Origin: Amphiduros pacificus
Taxonomy: Eukaryota > Annelida > Polychaeta > Phyllodocida > Hesionidae
Direction of reading: 5' to 3'
DNA length: 64,000 nucleotides
NCBI GenBank assembly: GCA_949316495.1
Contig: OX439012.1
Coordinates: 26,856,935-26,920,934 of the forward strand
Below the pieces are notes generated by a model, which searched no databases, was not told where the DNA came from, and worked only from the letters and a program-made list of their open reading frames with translations. Within the stretch, counting starts at the first letter, position 1. The number at the start of each line of letters is the position of its first letter. Of this stretch, positions 39,423 through 51,957 are shown piece by piece. The position numbers and the translations under genes were made by a program.

Positions 39423-40616
39423 TATCTTCACTTGTATCTTTTATTTAGAAGGTTAATGTTTCTTGGAATTCGATAGATGATGATTTTTTACCTAAGGATC
39501 ACATTCATTGATGATTGCTCAACCTCAAATAAGATCAAATAAATGCTCACTTTTCTTACAGATTTTTTTAAAAAGATGATTTGTTTTCCCATAGATAAAA
39601 GGAAAGCATTAGACCTTTATGATTCTTTTCCTGTAGATTATGTAGATATCACTTTTTTATGAAGTTCAGAATGATAATTACATTTCTAAATGGATCAAAT
39701 ATGTATTAACTTTCCTAAAGATGACACCAATCTTCAGTTTTTCTGTAGACGATAGGGATGATCACTTTTCTCATAAAGTCAGTAAATTTCACTTATTTTG
39801 TTGTATACTATGTGCATCATGTTTGGTTTTTGGATTAAAAGATATTAATTCTTTGTAAATTAGCTGATTACAACGGCCTTGCTATCTTTTAATGTTTTAA
39901 TTAAAATAGGAACAATGATAATTATGGATGTAATTTTAGAGTTTTTTAAGTGCTCACAGATTTTGAATAAAGGTAATCTTATGTAGCCGTAAAAAGAGGG
40001 ATGGATTTGAGTCGCAAACCGATTTCTTTTTTGCCATGGTATCGTAAAAAGTGTGATGAAGAGGATGAAATATTTGTGACCTGATATTAACATGATGTAA
40101 TGATCATTTATTCAATCATATCTTGGCAAATTTTCATAAAAAGATATGAGGGGAGAATATTTATGTGACAGGAAGAGATGTGATCAGCATGGCAACTATG
40201 GGTGTAACGAGAATATTAGCCATTATTATATTTTATCAGGTGTTTTTATTACAGAGTCTGGCACATAAATATTAGCAGAGTTAATACCAGGAATGTCACC
40301 TCGATGTTCCTATCTCCAAATCAGCGACAAAAATGAGCTTTATAAGACTATATTTCTGTTCAGGTTGCTTCATACTGTTTTTTATGCATCTGTTTTTATT
40401 GTGTTTGGATTGTGAAGACAAACTTGATTACTTATGATTCATATTTAAGTCACGATGAAAAACAAAACATTTCTTGCTCATGATATGAATATACATTATG
40501 TTATTAGAGTGATAGAAATTGTAACAGGTTTTAAATCAAAATCTCATTAATTTATTGAAATTTATATGTGAATCACACAATTTGTGAGTAAGTATGAAAC
40601 TTTTCTTTTCTTTCAG
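39423..40616. other. AT-rich spacer, nothing recognised
   Basis: No repeats or frames; it ends in the pyrimidine tract of the candidate exon at 40617. Confidence 0.5.
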
Positions 40617-40653
40617 CCCGTTCAGGTCAAATAAGATGGCTGTGATATCAATA
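40617..40653 (+). CDS. Candidate small start-codon exon of an unidentified plus-strand gene
   Basis: It has a strong acceptor (TTTCTTTTCTTTCAG), 19 nt of possible UTR, ATAAGATGGC with A at -3 and G at +4, the codons for MAVISI, then a consensus donor ATA|GTAAGT. All elements of a first coding exon are present in 37 nt. The product cannot be identified from six residues, and I found no convincing following exon before the window ends, so the intron would be over 20 kb or the call is chance. Confidence 0.35.
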
Positions 40654-41062
40654 GTAAGTATCTATTTATATTCATGAGTGTCCATTTTATTTATTGTTTA
40701 GACTGGCATAGAATGTAAAGGATTTTTTAGTGCATGTTCAATTCTTTCAACAACCATATAACATTTAAAATTGGGTGGACAAAAATTTCAAGATTTTAGT
40801 ATTATTTTATTGTGAGATGTGATCCAGTTATTAGTTTCAATTAAACATAAAATGTTCAATTATATCAACAACCAAATAATGTTTGAAAATGAGGAGACAA
40901 AAAAATTTATAGATTTTAGTATTATTGTTTCATTGTCAGACGTGAGCCCAGTATTAGTTACAATTAAACATGTAGAAGAAAAAAAATCACCTTTATAATT
41001 GGGTCTCAGTGGATCGGAAGAAGACACAAAGTAGGGATCAGGAAGGGATGAAATAGGAGTAA

Positions 41063-44000
41063 CAAGCTGAGGCTTGTCAAGGGATAAACCACATCCCTGG
41101 CATCTGTCACTTCACCGAGACCCGCCACTGATGTGATATATAAGTATGAGTTAGAGGCTGAGGCTTGTCAAGGGATAAACCACATCCCTGGCATCTGTCA
41201 CTACACCGAGACCCGCCGCTGATGTGATATATATATGTATGAGTTAGAGGCTGAGGCTTGTCAAGGGATAAATCACATCCCTGGCAGCTGTCACTTCACC
41301 GAGACCCGCCGCTGATGTGATATATATAAGTATGAGTTAGAGGCTTGTCAAGGGATAAATCACATCCCTGGCATCTGTCACTTCACCGAGACCCGCCGCT
41401 GATGTGATATATATAAGTATGAGTTAGAGGCTTGTCAAGGGATAAATCACATCCCTGGCATCTGTCACTTCACCGAGACCCGCGGCTGATGTGATATATA
41501 TAAGTATGAGTTATAGGCTGAGGCTTGTCAAGGGATAAACCACATCCCTGGCAGCTGTCACTTCACCGAGACCCGCCGCTGATGTGATATATATAAGTAT
41601 GAGTTAGAGGCTGAGGCTTGTCAAGGGATAAATCACATCCCTGGCAGCTGTCACTTCACCGAAACCCGCCGCTGATGTGATATATATAAGTATGAGTTAT
41701 AGGCTGAGGCTTGTCAAGGGATAAATCACATTCCTGGCAGCTGTCACTTCACCGAGACCCACCGCTGATGTGATATATATAAGTATGAGTTAGAGGCTGA
41801 GGCTTGTCAAGGGATAAATCACATCCCTGGCAGCTGTCACTTCACCGAGACCTGCCGCTGATGTGATATATATAAGTATGAGTTAGAGGCTGAGGCTTGT
41901 CAAGGGATAAACCACATCCCTGGCATCTGTCACTTCACCGAGGCCTGCCGCTGATGTGATATATATAAGTATGAGTTAGAGGCTTGTCAAGGGATAAACC
42001 ACATCCCTGGCAGCTGTCACTTCACCGAGACCCGCCACTGATGTGATATATATAAGTATGAGTTAGAGGCTTGTCAAGGGATAAACCACATCCCTGGCAG
42101 CTGTCACTACACCGAGACCCGCCGCTGATGTGATATATATAAGTATGAGTTAGAGGCTGAGGCTTGTCAAGGGATAAATCACATCCCTGGCAGCTGTCAC
42201 TTCACCGAGACCCGCCACTGATGTGATATATATAAGTATGAGTTAGAGGCCGAGGCTTGTCAAGGGATAAACCACATCCCTGGCAGCTGTCACTACATCG
42301 AGACCCGCCGCTGATGTGATATATATAAGTATGAGTTATAGGCTGAGGCTTGTCAAGGGATAAACCACATCCCTGGCAGCTGTCCCTTCACCGAGACGTG
42401 CCGCTGATGTGATATATATAAGTATGAGTTAGAGGCTGAGGCTTGTCAAGGGATAAACCACATCCCTGGCAGCTGTCACTTCACCGAGACCCGCCGCTGA
42501 TGTGATATATATAAGTATGAGTTAGAGGCTGAGGCTTGTCAAGGGATAAACCACATCCCTGGCATCTGTCACTTCACCGAGACCCGCCGCTGATGTGATA
42601 TATATAAGTATGAGTTAGAGGCTGAGGCTTGTCAAGGGATAAACCACATCCCTGGCAGCTGTCACTTCACCGAGACCCGCCGCTGATGTGATATATATAA
42701 GTATGAGTTAGAGGCTGAGGCTTGTCAAGGAATAAACCACATCCCTGGCATCTGTCACTTCACCGAGACCCGCCGCTGATGTGATATATATAAGTATGAG
42801 TTAGAGGCTGAGGCTTGTCAAGGGATAAACCACATCCCTGGCATCTGTCACTTCACCGAGACCCGCCGCTGATGTGATATATATAAGTATGAGTTAGAGG
42901 CTGAGGCTTGTCAAGGGATAAACCACATCCCTGGCATCTGTCACTTCACCGAGACCCGCCACTGATGTGATATATATAAGTATGAGTTAGAGGCTGAGGC
43001 TTGTCAAGGGATAAACCACATCCCTGGCATCTGTCACTTCACCGAGACCCGCCACTGATGTGATATATATAAGTATGAGTTAGAGGCTGAGGCTTGTCAA
43101 GGGATAAACCACATCCCTGGCAGCTGTCACTTCACCGAGACCCGCCGCTGATGTGATATATATAAGTATGAGTTAGAGGCTGAGGCTTGTCAAGGGATAA
43201 ACCACATCCCTGGCATCTGTCACTTCACCGAGACCCGCCGCTGATGTGATATATATAAGTATGAGTTAGAGGCTGAGGCTTGTCAAGGGATAAACCACAT
43301 CCCTGGCATCTGTCACTTCACCGAGACCCACCGCTGATGTGATATATATAAGTATGAGTTAGAGGCTGAGGCTTGTCAAGGGATAAACCACATCCCTGGC
43401 ATCTGTCACTTCACCGAGACCCGCCGCTGATGTGATATATATAAGTATGAGTTAGAGGCTGAGGCTTGTCAAGGGATAAACCACATCCCTGGCATCTGTC
43501 ACTTCACCGAGACCCACCGCTGATGTGATATATATAAGTATGAGTTAGAGGCTGAGGCTTGTCAAGGGATAAACCACATCCCTGGCATCTGTCACTTCAC
43601 CGAGACCCGCCGCTGATGTGATATATATAAGTATGAGTTAGAGGCTGAGGCTTGTCAAGGGATAAACCACATCCCTGGCAGCTGTCACTTCACTGAGACC
43701 CGCCGCTGATGTGATATATATAAGTATGAGTTAGAGACTGAGGCTTGTCAAGGGATAAACCACATCCCTGGCATCTGTCACTTCACCGAGACCCGCCGCT
43801 GATGTGATATATATAAGTATGAGTTAGAGGCTGAGGCTTGTCAAGGGATAAACCACATCCCTGGCATCTGTCACTTCACCGAGACCCGCCGCTGATGTGA
43901 TATATATAAGTATGAGTTAGAGGCTGAGGCTTGTCAAGGGATAAACCACATCCCTGGCATCTGTCACTTCACCGAGACCCGCCGCTGATGTGATATATAT

Positions 44001-44551
44001 AAGTATGAGTTAGAGGCTGAGGCTTGTCAAGGGATAAACCACATCCCTGGCATCTGTCACTTCACCGAGACCCGCCGCTGATGTGATATATATAAGTATG
44101 AGTTAGAGGCTGAGGCTTGTCAAGGGATAAACCACATCCCTGGCAGCTGTCACTTCACTGAGACCCGCCGCTGATGTGATATATATAAGTATGAGTTAGA
44201 GACTGAGGCTTGTCAAGGGATAAACCACATCCCTGGCATCTGTCACTTCACCGAGACCCGCCGCTGATGTGATATATATAAGTATGAGTTAGAGACTGAG
44301 GCTTGTCAAGGGATAAATCACATCCCTGGCAGCTGTCACTTCACCGAGACCCACCGCTGATGTGATATATATAAGTATGAGTTAGAGGCTGAGGCTTGTC
44401 AAGGGATAAATCACATCCCTGGCAGCTGTCACTTCACCGAGACCCGCCGCTGATGTGATATATATAAGTATGAGTTAGAGGCTGAGGCTTGTCAAGGGAT
44501 AAATCACATCCCTGGCAGCTATCACTTCACCGAGACCCGCCGCTGATGTGA
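41063..44551. repeat. About 93-bp satellite-like array, about 38 copies
   Basis: The unit is AGGCTGAGGCTTGTCAAGGG, ATAAACCACATCCCTGGCAT, CTGTCACTTCACCGAGACCC, GCCGCTGATGTGATATATAT and AAGTATGAGTTAG. An 86-bp form lacks GCTGAGG. Variants ATAAAT/ATAAAC, GGCAT/GGCAG and CCGCCG/CCACCG spread in blocks. Every unit contains a TATATATAAG TATA-box-like core. Confidence 0.97.
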
Positions 44552-45275
44552 CAGCCACTCACCCACCATCCACGGATTGTGACCAGACTCACGATCAACC
44601 AATAAACTCAAAACTCTGGCCAACCACTCAGAAACTTGATTGAAAACGAACCAGGAAGCTCATTTCTTGGGCCTGTTTTTTTCACAATAAGCTCAGTTGT
44701 ATTGGTTTAAAATAAAAATGGTAATTTAGTTGTTCAAAGTTTTGGCTAGATATAGTCGATTTCTGCAATATTTAGCAAGGGTAGACATCACAGAGTGAAT
44801 GTCAATACACATTATTCAAATTGCTCTTTTTAATCAGTGTCAAGGAATTGTTGTGTGCTGAATACTTTCAGCTAAAATAGGACCTTTAATAAGGATGGCT
44901 CAAGCTTTTTATAACTCGACCTATTGAAGTCAATATTAAAATGGATCAATCTGTGAGATATATCAACATTGTTACACGGAGCACATATTAGATTATTATC
45001 AAATGGATAATTGAAATTAGCCAATCATGAGTCAGAGCTGCAACAGTCACTGGAAAATGCCTTAATCAATGAAATTATCCCAAACAAACTGATGATTCAT
45101 ATAAATTTGGTAAAAAAAGGGTGAAATAATACAGCATGGCATTGGTTCCTCCCTAATTATTGCTGTATCGCTGGCAAATGTACAAGGGATGTTATAAATA
45201 TGGTGGACCTGGTGAGAAGAGATCAGCCGGGATTTGCAACGAGAAGATGACGGACCATCAGGCTGACATCTGCTG
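44552..45275. other. Unique spacer between two large arrays
   Basis: AT-rich; no gene or repeat recognised. Confidence 0.5.
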
Positions 45276-48200
45276 AGTTAGAGGCTTGACCAGGAGCGGG
45301 GTGGATTAGGTGAGGCTTGACCAGGAGCGGGGTGGATAAGGTGAGGCTTGACCAGGAGCGGGGTGGATTAGGTGAGGCTTGACCAGGAGCGGGGTGGATT
45401 AGGTGAGGCTTGCCCAGGAGCGGGGTGGATTAGGTGAGGCTTGACCAGGAGCGGGGTGGATTAGGTGAGGCTTGACCAGGAACGGGGTGAACTAGGTGAG
45501 GCTATACCAGGAGCAGGGTGGACTAGTTAAGGCTTGACCAGGAGTGGGGTGGATTAGGTGAGGCTTGACCAGGAGCGGGGTGGATTAGGTGAGGCTTGAC
45601 CAGGAGCGGGGTGGATTAGGTGAGGCTTGACCAAGAGCGGGTGGATTAGGTGACCAGCAGCGGGGTGGATTAGGTGAGGCTTGACCAGGAGAGGGGTGGA
45701 TTAGGTGAGGCTTGACCAGGAGCAGGGTGGATTAGGTGACCAGCAGCGGGGTGGATTAGGTGAGGCTAGACCAGGAGTGGGGTGGATTAGGTGAGGCTAG
45801 ACCAGGAGCAGGGTGGACTAGTTGAGGCTTGACCAGGAGCGGGGTGGATTAGGTGAGGCTTGACCAGGAGCGGGGTGGATTAGGTGAGGCTTGACCAGGA
45901 GCAGGGTGGATTAGGTGAGGCTTGACCAGGAGCGGGGTGGATTAAGTGAGGCTAGACCAGGAGCAGGGTGGACTAGTTGAGGCTTGACCAGGAGCGGGGT
46001 GGATTAGGTGAGGCTTGACCAGGAGCGGGGTGGATTAGGTGAGGCTTGACCAGGAGCAGGGTGGATTAGGTGACCAGCAGCGGGGTGGATTAGGTGAGGC
46101 TAGACCAGGAGTGGGGTGGATTAGGTGAGGCTAGACCAGGAGCGGGGTGGATTAAGTGAGGCTAGACCAGGAGCGGGGTGGATTAAGTGAGGCTAGACCA
46201 GGAGCAGGGTGGACTAGTTGAGGCTTGACCAGGAGCGGGGTGGATTAGGTGAGGCTTGACCAGGAGCGGGGTGGATTAGGTGAGGCTTGACCAGGAGCAG
46301 GGTGGATTAGGTGACCAGCAGCGGGGTGGATTAGGTGAGGCTAGACCAGGAGTGGGGTGGATTAGGTGAGGCTTGACCAGGAGCGGGGTGGATTAAGTGA
46401 GGCTAGACCAGGAGCGGGGTGGACTAGTTGAGGCTTGACCAGGAGCGGGGTGGATTAGGTGAGGCTTGACCAGGAGCGGGGTGGATTAGGTGAGGCTTGA
46501 CCAGGAGCAGGGTGGATTAGGTGACCAGCAGCGGGGTGGATTAGGTGAGGCTAGACCAGGAGTGGGGTGGATTAGGTGAGGCTTGACCAGGAGCGGGGTG
46601 GATTAAGTGAGGCTAGACCAGGAGCGGGGTGGACTAGTTGAGGCTTGACCAGGAGCGGGGTGGATTAGGTGAGGCTTGACCAGGAGCGGGGTGGATTAGG
46701 TGAGGCTTGACCAGGAGCGGGGTGGATTAGGTGAGGCTTGACCAGGAGCAGGGTGGATTAGGTGAGGCTAGACCAGGAGCAGGGTGGACTAGTTGAGGCT
46801 TGACCAGGAGCGGGGTGGATTAGGTGAGGCTTGACCAGGAGCGGGGTGGATTAGGTGAGGCTTGACCAGGAGCGGGGTGGATTAGGTGAGGCTTGACCAG
46901 GAGCAGGGTGGATTAGGTGAGGCTTGTCCAGGAGCCGGGAGGATTAGGTGATGCTTGACCAGGAGCGGGGTGGATTAGGTGAGGCTTGACCAGGAGCGGG
47001 GTGGAATAGGTGAGGCTAGACCAGGAGCAGGGTGGATTAGTTAAGGCTAGACCAGGAGTGGGGTGGACTAGTTGAGGCTTGACCAGGAGCGGGGTGGATT
47101 AGGTGAGGCTATACCAGGAGCGGGGTGGATTAGGTGAGGCTTGACCAGGAGTGGGGTGGATTAGGTGAGGCTTGACCAGGAGCAGGGTGGATTAGGTGAG
47201 GCTTGACCAGGAGCGGGGTGAATTATGTGAGGCTTGACCAGGAATGGGATGGATTAGGTGAGGCTTGACCAGGAGTGGGATGGATTAGGTGAGGCTTGAC
47301 CAGGAGTGGGGTGGACTAGTTGAGGCTTGACCAGGAGTGGGGTGGATTAGGTGAGGCTTGACCAGGAGCAGGGTGGATTAGGTGAGGCTTGACCAGGAGC
47401 GGGGTGGATTAGGTGAGGCTTGACCAGGAGCGGGGTGAATTATGTGAGGCTTGACCAGGAATGGGATGGATTAGGTGAGGCTTGACCAGGAGTGGGATGG
47501 ATTAGGTGAGGCTTGACTAGGAGCGGGGTGAATTAGGTGAGGCTTGACCAGCAGTGGGATGGATTAGGTGAGGCTTGACCAGGAGCGGGGTGGATTAAGT
47601 GAGGCTAGACCAGGAGCGGGGTGGACTAGTTGAGGCTTGACCAGGAGCGGGGTGGATTAGGTGAGGCTTGACCAGGAGCGGGGTGGATTAGGTGAGGCTT
47701 GACCAGGAGCGGGGTGGATTAGGTGAGGCTTGACCAGGAGCGGGGTGGATTAGGTGAGGCTTGACCAGGAGCAGGGTGGATTAGGTGAGGCTAGACCAGG
47801 AGCGGGGTGGACTAGTTGAGGCTTGACCAGGAGCGGGGTGGATTAGGTGAGGCTTGACCAGGAGCGGGGTGGATTAGGTGAGGCTTGACCAGGAGCGGGG
47901 TGGATTAGGTGAGGCTTGACTAGGAACGGGGTGGATTAGGTGAGGCTTGACCAGGAGCGGGGTGGATTAGGTGACGCTTGATCAGGAGCGGGGTGGATTA
48001 GGTGACCAGGAGCGGGGTGGATTAGGTGAGGCTAGACCAGGAGCGGGTGGATTAGGTGAGGCTAGACCAGGAGCGGGGTGAATTAGGTGAGGCTTGACCA
48101 GGAGCGGGGTGGATTAGGTGAGGCTTGACCAGGAGTGGGGTGAATTAGGTGAGGCTTGACCAGGAGCGGGGTGGATTAGGTGAGGCTTGACCAGGAGCGG

Positions 48201-48472
48201 GGTGGATTAGGTGAGGCTTGACTAGGAGCTGGGTGAATTAGGTGAGGCTTGACCAGGAATGGGATGGATTAGGTGAGGCTTGACCAGGAGCGGGGTGGAT
48301 TGGGTGAGGCTTGACTAGGAGCGGGATGGATTAGGTGAGGCTTGACCAGGAGCTGGGTGGATTATGTGAGGCTAGACCAGGAGCGGGGTGGATTAAGTGA
48401 GGCTTGACCAGGAGTGGGATGGATTAGGTGAGGCTTGACCAGGAGCGGGGTGGATTAGGTGAGGCTTCTCCA
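45276..48472. repeat. 31-bp satellite-like array, about 100 copies, with higher-order structure
   Basis: The unit is GAGGCTTGACCAGGAGCGGG followed by GTGGATTAGGT. Variant units (CTAGACC, GACTAGTT, short GTGACCAGCAGCGG) recur in a fixed order at about 210-240-bp spacing in 45.7-46.7 kb (short units at about 45652, 45738, 46073, 46312 and 46523). The plus strand is G-rich throughout; GGAGCGGGGTGGATTAGG can form a two-layer G-quadruplex. Confidence 0.97.
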
Positions 48473-48605
48473 GGAATAAGTGAAATGAAATTAAGAACAG
48501 CTACCCCAGAAAATACAGGCAATATAAAAACTGTCCTTTATTTCAGAAAAGCATTTTTTACCCTCAGCCCCTGATGTAATCAGGCTGAGGGTATTGCAGT
48601 ACTCC

Positions 48606-48655
48606 TGGCGTGGGTATGTATGTCTGTATGTATGTATGTCTGTATGTATGTCTGT
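48606..48655. repeat. GTATGTCT microsatellite
   Basis: GTATGTATGTCTGTATGTAT type 4-bp repeat, immediately before the 140-bp array. Confidence 0.9.
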
Positions 48656-50070
48656 AGCGAACATCCTTGTCATCGCGATAACTCAAGAACAAATGATGGC
48701 AGCTACATGAAACTTGACACACATATGCATCTGGTGAAAACCTCAGACGAGTTCGATGGACGGCGACCTTGACCTATTTTTCAAGGTCACAGGGACAATT
48801 ATGTGAAATCCCAAGAATCACAATAACTCAAGAATGAATGATGGCAGCTTTATGAGATTTGACACACATAAGCATCTGGTGAAGCCCTCAGAATTTTTTC
48901 TATGAAACATGACCTTCACCTACTTTTCAAGGTCACAGGGACAATTATGTGAAATCATCCTTGTCATCGCGATAACTCGAGAACAAATGATGGCAGCTTC
49001 GTGAAACTTGACACATATAAGCATCTGGTGAAAACCTCGGACGAGTTTGATGGACGGTGACCTTGACCTATTTTTCAAGGTCACAGGGACAATTATGTGA
49101 AATCCCAAGAATCGCATAACTCAAGAACAAATGATGGCAGCTTTATGAGATTTGACACCCATAAGCATCTGGTGAAGACCTCAGAATTGTTTCTATAAAA
49201 CATAACCTTCACCTACTTTTCAAGGTCACATGGACAATTATTTGAAATCATCCTTGTCATCGCGATAGTACGAGAACAAATGATGGCAGCTTCGTGAAAC
49301 TTGACACATATAAGCATCTGGTGAAAACCTCGGACGAGTTCGATGGACGGTGAACTTGACCTATTTTTCAAGGTCAAGGACAATTATGTGTAATCCCAAG
49401 AATCGCAAGAACGAATGATGGCAGCTTTATGAGATTTGACACACACAAGCATCTGGTGAAGACCTCAGACTTCTCTTGATGGAACATGACCTTCACCTAC
49501 TTTTCAAGGTCACAGGGACAATAATGTGAAATCATCCTTGTCATCGTGATAACTCAAGAACAAATGATAGCAGCTTCATGAAACTTTACACGCATAAGCA
49601 TCTGTTGAAAACCTCAGACTAGTTCGGTGGACGGCGACCTTGACCTATTTTTCAAGGTCACAGGGACAAATATGTGAAATCCCAAGAATCGCAATAAGCA
49701 TCTGATGAAAACCTCAGACATTTTTGTATGGAACATGACCTTCACCTACTTTTCAAGGTCACAGTTACAATTATGTGAAATCCCTATCATTGCCATAACT
49801 CGAGAACGAATGTTGGCATAAGCATCTGGTGAAGACCTCAGACTTCTCTTGATGGAACATGACCTTTACCTACTTTTCAAGGTCACAGGGACAATCATGT
49901 CAAATCCACGTCATTGCAATAACTTAAGAACAAATAATGGCAGCTTCATGAAAATTGACACACATAAGCATCTTGGAAGTCTTCACATGAGTTTGATGGA
50001 CGGTGACCTTAACCTGCTTTTCAAGGTCACCTGCCCATCTCAATAATTCTAGAGTAAATGATGACAGTTT
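48656..50070. repeat. About 140-bp diverged tandem repeat, 10 units in an alternating A/B dimer
   Basis: Units share AACTCAAGAACAAATGATGG, GACACACATAAGCATCTGGT, GAAGACCTCAGAC and TTTTCAAGGTCACAGGGACA. Type A has TGACCTTGACCTA, type B TGACCTTCACCTA, and they mostly alternate (a dimer of about 290 bp). Divergence of 10-15% between units makes it older than the other arrays. Confidence 0.93.
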
Positions 50071-50775
50071 CATGATACTTGACACACCTAAGCTATCAAA
50101 GGAAGTAGATTTTATGGTTTTTTTTTACCCCTGCATCAATTTGCCTTGGTGCAGTGACGTTTTGTTCACAAATATTGTGTGGAGCGAATGTTGTGCAATG
50201 AGTTACCAGGGCTGAGGGTTGATGCATCTCTGATGCCTATGTTATTTATTGGATTTTATTATTCTAAAGAATGCGAAAAAAGCATTAAAACTGTGTCTCA
50301 TATTTGAGTGAAATGTGTTCCTAGATTTATAAGCCTGATACGCAGCAAGCATAATCCTCTATCGGAGCTGCTGAGATATTGTCATAATGTTTGAATTCTA
50401 TATGACATAAATCTGATGTATGGAGAAATTACCACATTGAATCAGAGATTTGCTCATTCAGATATGATCATATAATGGCCAAAATGTCTATTGAGATAAA
50501 TCATTTTTTCTTTTTGTGGCAGACAACTGTTAAAGCTATTTGAAGGAATAGATCGGATTTGTCATGCGATAGATCAGTTTTTATGTTGGCAGATGCATCA
50601 TAAACATACTTCATACAAATAGGTTCTGAAAAAAAGACAAAATCTCAAATATGCCATAGAAACGTTTTAGTTTTACAATAAAAAAGAGGTTCAAGCCCCT
50701 TTAGATTCTGTCTGTGTAAATAATATCTCTGATGTGCAAATATTTTATTAGTATTATTATCATCCTAAAAGAACA
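50071..50775. other. AT-rich spacer, nothing recognised
   Basis: No repeats or coding sequence recognised. Confidence 0.5.
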
Positions 50776-51260
50776 TTTCAGGGAGTGTCACGAGAGTATC
50801 ACCCCTGAATATCTAAGCACGGAGTGTCACCCCTGGTGCTAGAGAACCCTGAATACTAAAATCCACAAGGCAGGGAGTGTCACCCCTTGTGCTAGAGAAC
50901 CCTGAATACCAAAATCCACAAATCAGGGAGTGTCACCCCTTGTGCTAGAGAACACTGATTATTAAGTCCACAAGGCAGGGAGTGTCACCCCTGGTGCAGA
51001 GGACCCATGAAAAATAAAATTCACAATGCAGGGAGTGTCACCCCTTGTTCTATATACTCTGAATAACAGAGTCCTGGCAACAGGGAGTGTCACCCCTGGT
51101 GCTGGAGAACTCATGAATAACTAAGTCAGGGAGTGTCACCCCTGGTGCTGGAGAACTCGTGAATAACTAAGTCAGGGAGTGTCACCCCTGGTGCTGGAGA
51201 ACTCATGAATAACTAAGTCCACGAGGCAGGGAGTGTCACCCCTGGTGCCAGGAAGCCTCC
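50776..51260. repeat. About 55-bp degenerate tandem repeat, about 9 copies
   Basis: CAGGGAGTGTCACCCCTGGT, GCTAGAGAACCCTGAATA, ACTAAGTCCACAAGG with variable unit length. GGGAGTGTCACCCC is conserved in all units while the rest drifts. Confidence 0.9.
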
Positions 51261-51334
51261 ATATAACAGGCTCTATGACTGAGTAGTAGATTTCAGAGTG
51301 CCCCCTGGTGTAAGAATGAAAGTTACAAGATGGA

Positions 51335-51667
51335 TTGGGTTGGTCTCAGCACCACGACACTATAGCCACATTTGTCACTGCCAGAGTTTGCTTTGTGCCA
51401 AATTGCTTGGCCCGCCATCCCATACCAAGTCTTCACAAAGGCAACTTCATCTCGGATTCCCTGAAATCTTTTGAGTCGCTGGTTGGATTTGTCAAGCGAT
51501 CGGGTTGCAAGATCTCGACTTTGTTTGCCACTGCAAGATGCCTAGGAGTTGATGAAACAAAGGCCGTGACAAATGGCTTTAAGTCTGAAATATTTGGTGT
51601 GTCACGTCCAATCTTACTTGTGATTAATCAGTTGCGCCTAAAAATGCAAAAGAAATCAAATTTATAA
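51335..51667 (+). other. Unassigned 110-codon open frame
   Basis: The translated stretch VTARVCFVPNCLARHPIPSL...KSFESLVGFVKRSGCKISTL...VINQLRLKMQKKSNL is not repetitive, unlike most frames here, but I recognise no family and see no splice or promoter signals. It may be a remnant of a transposon-encoded or other gene, or chance. Confidence 0.15.
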
Positions 51668-51957
51668 AATGGAAATAGGATAATGACAGGCTTGGTTATT
51701 TCATAGATAAACTGAATGCCTTGCAGTGTATATTGATGTAGTGTTTGAAATTTCCAGTGCCCAATGAAATGATCAATAATAATTTGTCCAGACCAAGCTT
51801 GCTGATATTATTCCAAGTTCAAATATGAAAGCAATGTATGGAATGTATGGAAAGAATTCCTCATCTTCTTACCATTGTGGATAGCATTACTGGAAAGATT
51901 TTGTCAAAATATTTACAATCGCTATTTTCTTTGACCATTAGGGTTGTTATTATCAGC

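Noticed and set aside
45276-48472. Telomere-like repeat
   Set aside because: GGATTAGGTGAGG only superficially resembles TTAGGG; the unit is 31 bp.
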